This document shows positions 1 to 6,031 of a stretch of 50,763 bases of DNA, in pieces. A program made the position numbers and the translations under genes. Source of the stretch: Treponemataceae bacterium (GTDB lineage Bacteria > Spirochaetota > Spirochaetia > Treponematales > Treponemataceae). Numbering within the stretch: position 1 is the first letter of the stretch; each line of letters opens with the position of its first letter. Location of the stretch: NCBI GenBank assembly GCA_024680915.1, contig JAILBN010000049.1, positions 1 to 50,763 of the forward strand, in the 5' to 3' direction. The notes beneath the pieces were generated by a model. It was not told the origin of the DNA. It did not search any database and saw only the letters and a program-made list of their open reading frames with translations.

Positions 1-2
1 TT

Positions 3-143
3 GCAATGAAAATGCTTATAAGAATTTTATCCGCTAAAAAAGATGCCAGCGAAAAAGAATTACGTCAGATAGAAATGCTTTCCCACTCCTACGACCTTAC
101 AGATAAAAAATACATAGACCCCATTCTCGCGGAGATGAAATAA
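3..143 (+). CDS. 3' end of an unidentified gene (5' partial)
   Basis: An open frame runs from the window edge to a TAA at 141-143. An ATG at 6 would give only 45 codons, and the frame is open back to the edge, so this is more likely the C-terminus of a longer protein. The tail is charged and helical (SAKKDASEKELRQIEML). I do not recognise a family. It faces the HAD hydrolase gene convergently, with 26 nt between the stops. Confidence 0.45.
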   Translation, partial: AMKMLIRILSAKKDASEKELRQIEMLSHSYDLTDKKYIDPILAEMK

Positions 144-169
144 GGGAAATATGTTATATTTTGTGAGCC

Positions 170-898
170 TTATCCGAAAATCCTGTCAAAGTCCCTGTCA
201 TAAAGCTCACTCAAGCTTGTAATCGTAAAGTCCTGTCCGTAATCTCTGCCGGCCTCATGCAAATCAGAAGCAGGTCTTTCTATCAAAACGGATTTACATC
301 CAAAGCGCTGGGCCACAAGCACATCCCTCTTGTCGTCCCCGATCATAAGCATATTCTCCGCCTCTGCGTGAAAAAAGGCAGCTATGTCGTAAAGACCCTT
401 GGGATTAGGCTTTTTGAAGCCACAGGATAAAGAAGAGACATACATATCAAAGTAGGGGAGAAGGGGTCCGTTGTAATTTTTGTGCAGCTGGTCCGGCATA
501 CCGGTGGCAACGTCAGTAAGAACCGCAATTTTAATTCCCCTTTCGCGAAGAGCCTTTAAGCAGGGTATGGAGTCCTCATAAATCAGCGGATTTAGCTCCA
601 GGGCCTCAAAAAAGATATCAATGATTTTTGCGACAGGTATCGAGTCCGGCAGCATCCATCCAGCAGTTACATCCTTAAAAATTATCTCCGGCTCAATATC
701 GGCTTCACGAGGCTTTACCCGGGGATTATAGTCCGTAAGAATTTGAATTGATTTTTCAATCTGAGCCTCCGTCAGCCCCAGTCCAAGCTTTTCGTTCACA
801 TAGTCGAAGCATTTTTTGTAGTTGGAGATCCAGCTAAGATGCAGGCCCTGATATTCCATAAGAGTGCCGCCCAGATCAAAAACAGCCAAATTAATCAT
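170..898 (-). CDS. HAD-superfamily hydrolase (phosphatase-like)
   Basis: A 242-residue cytoplasmic HAD hydrolase, subfamily IA-like. Motif I is FDLGGTL with nucleophile Asp8; the usual second Asp (D+2) is Gly10, as in the DLGG/DLGN variants of the superfamily. Motif II is the Thr of VLTDVATG, motif III is the Lys in GFKKPNPKG, and motif IV is MIGDDKRDV with two metal-binding Asp. An alpha-helical cap fills the region between motif I and motif II. The start has a purine-rich ribosome site (AAGGTGGGA) upstream. Phosphate-monoester hydrolysis is the likely activity; the substrate cannot be read from sequence. It is a single gene with a structured GC-rich gap upstream. Confidence 0.85.
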   Translation of the reverse strand: MINLAVFDLGGTLMEYQGLHLSWISNYKKCFDYVNEKLGLGLTEAQIEKSIQILTDYNPRVKPREADIEPEIIFKDVTAGWMLPDSIPVAKIIDIFFEALELNPLIYEDSIPCLKALRERGIKIAVLTDVATGMPDQLHKNYNGPLLPYFDMYVSSLSCGFKKPNPKGLYDIAAFFHAEAENMLMIGDDKRDVLVAQRFGCKSVLIERPASDLHEAGRDYGQDFTITSLSELYDRDFDRIFG

Positions 899-1209
899 AT
901 CTTCCCACCTTTCTTTTCCTTTCAGAATAAAGGATTTTGCAGGTCTTGTATATTATTTTTTTTTATTTGGGTGTTACCGGCCACATGGCAGCGGCCAGCC
1001 GGGCTTTGCGCACTTCGCCGTCTGCCGCGGCTCATTCCGGCGAGACCTGCCGGAACTAACCTTCGCAACATAGTTGCTCGGAGACTCACTAAAAACAATC
1101 CCCCGGCCTGTTTTTGCCCTGCTTCGCAGTGCCGTTCCCTAGGTGCTCCAATCCCTGACACAGCCTTTCCCCAAAATGTAGATTTTTATCAGGAATGAGG
1201 CTATTATTC
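899..1209. other. GC-rich, hairpin-rich intergenic region (possible dispersed repeat)
   Basis: No credible gene lies here. Bases 960-1180 are markedly more GC-rich than the T-rich stretch at 918-965. They contain short perfect hairpins: TTCCGGC (1035-1041) pairs with GCCGGAA (1049-1055), and GCAAC (1065-1069) pairs with GTTGC (1073-1077). CCGGC/GCCGG arms occur around 979-1003. Short open frames on both strands in this segment look like non-coding translations. The composition and structure suggest a dispersed intergenic element, which a search of the whole genome would settle. Confidence 0.4.
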
Positions 1210-1824
1210 ATGCCTGAGGAAAATATGTCAGGAAACACTAAGCTAAAGCCCTTCAACGAGAAAAATCTTCCTCTCTTAGTCGATAGGGTTCTGCCCCTTT
1301 GGAGTCCGCCCTCAGGCGATGATGACTTCAAACGCTTTAATGTGGAGTTTATAGTCAGGAATAATATTGCAGAAAACAATTACCACTTTGAGCTGCTGGA
1401 GGCTGCTTCCGACCGGCTTCTGGCCGCCGCCTTCTTTACACGGAAGGGGGACTCCGGCATGGTGGAAGAATGGTACGAGAAGGAGTCACTTTCCTTTCCC
1501 TATGAGCTAAAGGCAGCGAATGACCAGACCCGGGCCTACCTTCGTATGATGGACCAGCGCACCATTTCTCTTATGCAGGCCGATGACATAAAGCTTTCTC
1601 TTTTTATCAGCCTGCAGCCCGGTGCTGGTGGCCAGCTTTTGCATGACCTGAGCCATAAGCTCCATGGGGAGGGCTGGAAAAATCTTTTCCTCTGGACCGA
1701 CGTCGACTGCAACTGGCTCTGGTACGAAAAACACGGCTTTACCCTGGTCGAAGAGGGTATTTACGAGCCCTTCAGCGATGAGAATGAGGATTACAAGACT
1801 TATATTTATAGAAAAAGACTGTAG
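1210..1824 (+). CDS. GNAT-family acetyltransferase-like protein
   Basis: About 204 residues. The C-terminal half has the shape of a GNAT domain: a strand (IKLSLFISLQPGAGG), a helix (LLHDLSHKLHGEGW), a strand (NLFLWTDVDCN) and the typical ending WLWYEKHGFTLVEEG. The acetyl-CoA loop (normally Q/RxxGxG/A) reads QPGAGG, close to but not exactly the consensus. The N-terminal half (KLKPFNEKNLPLLVDRVLPLW) also matches the start of such proteins. Three in-frame ATGs (1195, 1210, 1225) are possible. GAGG at 1197-1200 favours 1210, and GAGG at 1216-1219 favours 1225. The substrate is unknown. Confidence 0.65.
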   Translation: MPEENMSGNTKLKPFNEKNLPLLVDRVLPLWSPPSGDDDFKRFNVEFIVRNNIAENNYHFELLEAASDRLLAAAFFTRKGDSGMVEEWYEKESLSFPYELKAANDQTRAYLRMMDQRTISLMQADDIKLSLFISLQPGAGGQLLHDLSHKLHGEGWKNLFLWTDVDCNWLWYEKHGFTLVEEGIYEPFSDENEDYKTYIYRKRL

Positions 1825-1852
1825 GGATCTTGCAGAGAAAAAGTCCTAAAAA

Positions 1853-1881
1853 AAGACAAGAAAAAAAGTATGCTGTATAAT
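1853..1881 (+). promoter_or_regulatory. sigma-70 promoter for the flavoprotein pair
   Basis: AAGACA (1853-1858), a 17-nt spacer and a perfect TATAAT (1876-1881). The predicted start is near 1888, giving a leader of about 57 nt. A perfect 12-bp palindrome CTTATCGATAAG (1924-1935) sits in the leader just before the ribosome site and could be an operator or a small hairpin. Confidence 0.55.
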
Positions 1882-1944
1882 GCTTATTGAATAGTGACAG
1901 AATGAGAACTGGCAGCTGTTTAACTTATCGATAAGAGAGTAAAA

Positions 1945-2430
1945 ATGAAACTGATTCTAACTGATATCGATGATATTAAAATTCCTACCCAAGGGGATTG
2001 TCAGATTATCCACTTGAAAAATACCCTCCGATCCTGTATAGGTTGCTTCGGTTGTTGGTTCAAAACTCCAGGAATCTGTGTCCTCCGTGACGGGTATGAG
2101 GAACTGGGATCCAAGTTCTCCAAGTGTTCCGAGCTGATACTTGTCTGCCGCCTTGTCTATGGATGTGTAAGTCCTCTTGTGAAAACTGCTCTGGACAGGG
2201 CTTTGTCCTATATTCACCCGAATTTTGTTATCCGTAAGGGGGAGATGCACCATAAGCGAAGGTACAAGAATGTTCTCTCTCTTTCTGCATATATTTATGG
2301 TCAGAATCTGAAAGAAGCGGAAAAAGAGACTTTTAGAAAATATCTTGAGGCCGTGGCTGACAATTATGACGGACACAGAGGTAATATCTGCTTTTATAAT
2401 TCCTTGCAGGAGTTGAAGGCTTCTGTATGA
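1945..2430 (+). CDS. Flavodoxin-fold NAD(P)H-dependent oxidoreductase-like protein
   Basis: 161 residues. The stretch CIGCFGCWFKTPGICVLRD is the typical cysteine-rich loop of NADPH-dependent FMN-reductase-like flavodoxin proteins, followed by the segment that contacts the flavin phosphate and isoalloxazine (VCRLVYGCVSPLVKTALDRALSY). The first strand lacks the usual GSPR-type loop, because the N-terminus is shortened (MKLILTDIDDIKIPTQGD). That loop is present in the next gene, whose ATG overlaps this stop (ATGA). Close pairing suggests the two products act together, perhaps as a heterodimer. An AGAGAG ribosome site precedes the ATG. Redox partner and substrate are unknown. Confidence 0.7.
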   Translation: MKLILTDIDDIKIPTQGDCQIIHLKNTLRSCIGCFGCWFKTPGICVLRDGYEELGSKFSKCSELILVCRLVYGCVSPLVKTALDRALSYIHPNFVIRKGEMHHKRRYKNVLSLSAYIYGQNLKEAEKETFRKYLEAVADNYDGHRGNICFYNSLQELKASV

Positions 2431-3074
2431 AAATAGCTTTTATAAATGGCAGTCCGAAAACCAAGAGGAATACAAGCGGTATAATGCTTCAGAACCTAAG
2501 GTTTTTTCTGGAAGAGCATGAAGCCTGCAGCTCAAATATGGAGATTATTGAAATCGGCCTTCATACAGCTTCTGTTTCGGATTCTGATATGAATACTTTG
2601 AAGGATGCAGATGCTTGTGTCATTTCTTGTCCTTTGTATATCGACGCTCTTCCGGGCCATCTTTTATCTTGCCTGATGCAAATTGAAAAGTCTGGCCTGC
2701 AGAATCCTGCCCTGCGTGTTTACGGCATTGTCAATTGTGGCTTCTACGAGGGAATCCAGGCTGATATCGCTCTTGAGATAATACAGCATTGGTGCGCGGC
2801 CTGCAGCTTCCTCTGGTCTGGCGGGCTGGGGATAGGTGGTGGTGGAGGGCTCTCCTTCATGCCTCCCATAAAAGCAGGTACTGGCCCTCTGGTAAAAATA
2901 GGCCGGGCTTTGAGGTCTCTGGCAGCTGTTATTTTGAAAGGCTCTTCTCAGGACAATACTTACGAGACTCTGACTTTCCCCAGATTTTTGTACAAGTTGG
3001 CTGCGGAGCATGGTTGGCGGAAGATAATCAAAGCTAACGGTGGCAAGGTTAAAGATTTGGGCAGATGCCGCTAA
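2427..3074 (+). CDS. NAD(P)H-dependent flavin oxidoreductase (flavodoxin-like)
   Basis: 215 residues. It begins with the FMN-phosphate loop KIAFINGSPKTKRNTSG, typical of NAD(P)H-dependent FMN reductases. It continues with a second flavodoxin strand and loop (ADACVISCPLYIDALPGHL), which resembles the flavin-binding loop of multimeric flavodoxin WrbA-like proteins. A glycine-rich stretch (GGLGIGGGGGLSF) lies near residue 145. It is translationally coupled to the upstream flavoprotein gene through an ATGA overlap (2427-2430). The pair is probably a small redox enzyme; the electron acceptor cannot be deduced. Confidence 0.75.
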   Translation: MKIAFINGSPKTKRNTSGIMLQNLRFFLEEHEACSSNMEIIEIGLHTASVSDSDMNTLKDADACVISCPLYIDALPGHLLSCLMQIEKSGLQNPALRVYGIVNCGFYEGIQADIALEIIQHWCAACSFLWSGGLGIGGGGGLSFMPPIKAGTGPLVKIGRALRSLAAVILKGSSQDNTYETLTFPRFLYKLAAEHGWRKIIKANGGKVKDLGRCR

Positions 3075-3098
3075 GACAGTGCGAATGAACCTTGTCTC

Positions 3099-4529
3099 CT
3101 ACAGCTCAGGCTTTTTCACCGCTCCGTGTCCGGGGCAGATGGTATAGCCCTTGTACTTCTCAAGAAGGTATTCTCTTGCCTCCTTTGCCAGCTTAGGGTC
3201 TGTATCCACTCCAGTCATAAGGAAGGGAGCCAGGGCGTTGAATTCCTTTTGCTCTGCGGAGAAGCCCTTTATATTCACGTATATGTCTCCGCTGAATATA
3301 AGCTTCAGCTCATGGCAGACGATGACGGTGTCACCCACTACATGGCCGCCTTTCCCTTCGAAAAAGTCGAAGCGCCTTCCTCCGAAAAAATGGCTTCCTA
3401 TGGGGGCCAGAATCTCCTCCTCCTTGGAAAACTTTTCCCTCCGCCCTACGACTATGCATTTTTCCAGTGCCGGCGGCTTATAGCCTGAAATAATCCTGCT
3501 AAGCTTGCAGTAGGGCTCATGAAGGGGATTCTGCTCCCGGAAATCGTTTTTTTCTGCGACCTCCAGGGCGAAGTTGTCATAAGAGCCTCCGCTCATGTAG
3601 ACTACGTCGAATTCCGAAAGAATGCCCACATGATCCATGTCACCGTGGGTTATGAAGGCAGATTTTCTCATGGTGGAGTAGCCCGGGAAGAGTTCCTTGA
3701 AAAGAGAGGTCATTTCCTTTCTGTAGCAGGCAAAGCCACAGTCCACGAAAAGAAGCTCGTCCTCGCTTTGTATAACGTATGTGTTGCTTCTGCAGGGAGG
3801 CTCTATGGAGAAGAGAGTCAGCTTGTCGTTGAGCCTCAGGGTAGAGACCTGGGCTTTGAAGGCATCGCCCCTGCGCTCTACCACCAAGGTAGCGAAACGC
3901 CTTATATAGTCAAAGGTTTTCAGGGGAGATTTCTTCTGCTCATCCAAGAGCTGCATCATCCTGTTGGCCTGGACAAGGACTTCGTTGGTCTCCTCCTGAT
4001 TAAGCCCAAGAATCTTTCTCATCTCGTTGGCGAAGGTCACATAGAAGACAGTTCCGTCCAAAAGTCTGTCCGTCACTTCATAGTCAAGGATTTTTATCTC
4101 ACATATCCTGGATATATCAGCTATAAGGGCCCGTATCTCAGAGGTGTTCTCTATAAAAAGCCCCATCTTGAAATACTGGAAGCCTGTTCCGTTCTCCTGG
4201 GAGCTGATGTAGGAGATGTTCACCTGGTGGGAGTTAAGGACTTCAAGTACTGGCATTACAGCTCCGCTTACGTCGGGGAGGGTGAGGACTATCATAAGTA
4301 TCTGGCTTTCTCCCACTTTGTCAGCCAGGTAGCCGCATTCAGAAAGCTCCTCTGCTATTTTTTCATGCTGTTTCTGGTCTGCAGAAACCTCGATGAAGAG
4401 GGTATGAAGATCCACAGCTTTATTATAATTTACTCGGACTATATTTCCTCCCTGGCGGGCTATTATCCGGCCCGCTACAAGAAAGGCTCCAGCCTTATCC
4501 GGCATCCTTGTCACATATGTCTTTTTCAT
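3099..4529 (-). CDS. ACT-ACT-metallo-beta-lactamase fusion protein
   Basis: 476 residues in one open frame. Residues 1-75 and 75-150 form two ACT-like small-molecule-binding domains (for example RMPDKAGAFLVAGRIIARQG and LPDVSGAVMPVLEVLN). A helical linker of about 50 residues follows. The C-terminal 240 residues are a metallo-beta-lactamase fold with metal ligands T-H295-G-D-M-D299-H300, H396 (KGGHVVGD), D415 (FSGDIY) and H468 (CPGHGA). The HGDxDH form of the first motif is a known variant in which the second His is Asp. The arrangement suggests a hydrolase or redox enzyme regulated by an amino acid. The ribosome site AAAGG lies ahead of ATG 4529. Confidence 0.8.
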   Translation of the reverse strand: MKKTYVTRMPDKAGAFLVAGRIIARQGGNIVRVNYNKAVDLHTLFIEVSADQKQHEKIAEELSECGYLADKVGESQILMIVLTLPDVSGAVMPVLEVLNSHQVNISYISSQENGTGFQYFKMGLFIENTSEIRALIADISRICEIKILDYEVTDRLLDGTVFYVTFANEMRKILGLNQEETNEVLVQANRMMQLLDEQKKSPLKTFDYIRRFATLVVERRGDAFKAQVSTLRLNDKLTLFSIEPPCRSNTYVIQSEDELLFVDCGFACYRKEMTSLFKELFPGYSTMRKSAFITHGDMDHVGILSEFDVVYMSGGSYDNFALEVAEKNDFREQNPLHEPYCKLSRIISGYKPPALEKCIVVGRREKFSKEEEILAPIGSHFFGGRRFDFFEGKGGHVVGDTVIVCHELKLIFSGDIYVNIKGFSAEQKEFNALAPFLMTGVDTDPKLAKEAREYLLEKYKGYTICPGHGAVKKPEL

Positions 4530-4601
4530 GCTTTGCCTTTATCCTTCCGCAGATTATAGCGGATAGAAAAAAACTAAGCTACAGAAAAAAATTGTAATAT
4601 A

Positions 4602-4630
4602 TTGACAATAGTTTTATATCAAACTATAAT
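4602..4630 (+). promoter_or_regulatory. Perfect sigma-70 promoter, probably giving a leaderless mRNA
   Basis: TTGACA (4602-4607), exactly 17 nt, then TATAAT (4625-4630): both hexamers match the consensus. The A of the bmp ATG (4638) follows the -10 element after 7 nt, which is the expected position of +1. No Shine-Dalgarno sequence lies between them. Confidence 0.8.
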
Positions 4631-4637
4631 CTTGCTC

Positions 4638-5708
4638 ATGAATAAGTTTGATATAAAACAAAAATCGGTGCTCAAGGCCCTCTGCTTTGTCCTTGCAGCC
4701 TCAATGCTGCTTTTCTCTGCCTGTGATGCAAAGAAAACCGATTCTGCTGAATCAATAGCAGTTTTTGTTCCTGGCATTGTCTCTGGCAGCCCGGTTTATG
4801 AAATGCTGGTGAGCGGAGCTGAAAACGCTGTCTCTGACTATAACAAGAAAAATAAGCTTGATGAGAAGAATAGCGTGAAATGCACCATAATAGAGGCTGG
4901 GACAAACCAGTCAGAGTGGAGCGGAAAAATCACGGCCCTCGCTTCTTCAGGGGAATATAGCATGATTCTTTCCTCAAACCCCTCCTTGCCGGATCTTGTC
5001 GCTCCTCTTACCTCTCAGTTCCCTGATGTGAAGTTCGTGCTTATGGATGCCTTCCTTGAGGGAAACTCCTCTGTCGCTGCTGTGCGATATAACCAGAGGG
5101 AGCAGGCCTTCATGGCAGGCTATGCCGCCGCCCTGGTGTCTGCCTCGGACATGGAGTATGCCAATGACACGCACAAAATAGCCCTTGTGGCAGCCCAGGA
5201 ATATCCCGTGATGAACAATATAATCTATCCGTCATATGTAGAGGGTGCTAAAGCCGCTGTTCCTGACACCCAGGTTGATTTCGTGGTGGTGGGCAACTGG
5301 TACGATGCCTCCAAGGGAATGGAGCTTTCCGATGCCCTCTTCTCGGCAGGTACGGACGTTATCCTTCCCATTTGTGGAGGGGCTTCCCAGGGTGTCATAG
5401 CTTCAGCCCAGAAAGCGGGCTTCTATATAGCCTGGTTCGACGACAACGGCTATTCAAAGGCTCCCGGCTATGTAATATCAAGCACGGCCATGGCTCAGGA
5501 CAAGATGTCCTACGAGATGACCACAAGATATCTTGAGAAAACCATAAAGTTCGGTACATCGGAGACAGTGGGAATAAAGGAAGGCTACATCTCCTTCATA
5601 GAAGATGATCCTGTCTACATTTCCTCAGTGCCAGAGAGCGTACGTGGAGAAATCGCCAAGGAGTATGCCCTCATAAAGAGCGGAGAGCTTCTTCTTCCGT
5701 CACCGTGA
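4638..5708 (+). CDS. BMP-family (BmpA/PnrA-like) substrate-binding lipoprotein
   Basis: 356 residues from ATG 4638. An earlier in-frame ATG at 4602 overlaps the -35 box and would put charged and polar residues before the signal peptide, so it is rejected. The N-terminus is a lipoprotein signal (K-rich start, hydrophobic run, lipobox LFSAC). The mature part is a BMP/PnrA domain: VFVPGIVSGSPVYEMLVSGAE, VAAVRYNQREQAFMAGYAAAL, ILPICGGASQGVIASA and WFDDNGY. Known members bind purine nucleosides, as in T. pallidum PnrA (TmpC). The ATPase and permease genes downstream complete the importer. The 37-bp tandem repeat lies between it and them. Confidence 0.88.
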   Translation: MNKFDIKQKSVLKALCFVLAASMLLFSACDAKKTDSAESIAVFVPGIVSGSPVYEMLVSGAENAVSDYNKKNKLDEKNSVKCTIIEAGTNQSEWSGKITALASSGEYSMILSSNPSLPDLVAPLTSQFPDVKFVLMDAFLEGNSSVAAVRYNQREQAFMAGYAAALVSASDMEYANDTHKIALVAAQEYPVMNNIIYPSYVEGAKAAVPDTQVDFVVVGNWYDASKGMELSDALFSAGTDVILPICGGASQGVIASAQKAGFYIAWFDDNGYSKAPGYVISSTAMAQDKMSYEMTTRYLEKTIKFGTSETVGIKEGYISFIEDDPVYISSVPESVRGEIAKEYALIKSGELLLPSP

Positions 5709-5740
5709 TGGGGCCTGTGCTTACGGTCGCATAGCGATTT

Positions 5741-5757
5741 AGGTCGCAGCCCGACCT
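5741..5757. repeat. Small hairpin downstream of the bmp gene
   Basis: AGGTCG (5741-5746) pairs with CGACCT (5752-5757) across a 5-nt loop, 33 nt after the bmp stop. There is no T-tract, so it is more likely an mRNA-stabilising or processing structure than an intrinsic terminator. Confidence 0.35.
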
Positions 5758-5781
5758 GTAAGTTTTCCGGACCTGTGCAGT

Positions 5782-5929
5782 CAGGTTGGTCTGCCTGAGG
5801 CCTGCGTTGCTGCGCGGCCAGGTTGGTCTGCCTGAGGCCTGCGCCCCTGTGCGGCCAGGTTGGTCTGCCTGAGGCCTGCGCCCCTGTGCGGCTAGGTTGG
5901 CCCGCCTGAGGCCTACGTTGCTGCGCGAC
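5782..5929. repeat. 37-bp tandem repeat, four copies
   Basis: Four adjacent 37-bp units start at 5782, 5819, 5856 and 5893. Each begins with CAGGTTGGTCTGCCTGAGGC or a close variant and ends in TGCGCGGC or TGTGCGGC. Two sub-types alternate as A-B-B-A', differing in the GTTGCTGCG versus CCCCTGTGCG segment. A partial B-type tail precedes the array. Since 37 is not a multiple of 3 and no frame stays open, it is non-coding. It fills the gap between the binding-protein gene and the ATPase-permease gene of the same importer. Confidence 0.9.
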
Positions 5930-5996
5930 TTAGATCACAGCCCGGCGCCTGGCTGGAGACTGATAAAATGCTGCCTGCCTTTTTTCTGGTTTTTTG

Positions 5997-6023
5997 AAAA
6001 AGCCTGAAAGAAGGGGGCTTTTT
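5997..6023 (+). promoter_or_regulatory. Leader hairpin overlapping the ribosome site of the ABC fusion gene
   Basis: AAAAAGCC (5997-6004) pairs perfectly with GGCTTTTT (6016-6023), with an 11-nt loop. The right arm contains the GG of the only Shine-Dalgarno-like run (AAGGGGG, 6011-6017) before ATG 6032 and ends in five Ts. It could therefore work as a weak terminator/attenuator or mask the ribosome site. Confidence 0.5.
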
Positions 6024-6031
6024 GTATCAAT

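Noticed and set aside
3519-4559. A 346-codon open frame antisense to the ACT/metallo-beta-lactamase gene
   Set aside because: It mirrors a real gene with conserved motifs on the other strand; its own translation has no recognisable family or good start.
4561-4637. Possible purine riboswitch before the nucleoside importer
   Set aside because: The space is taken up by a consensus promoter next to the ATG; no purine-aptamer core is present and there is no room for a leader.
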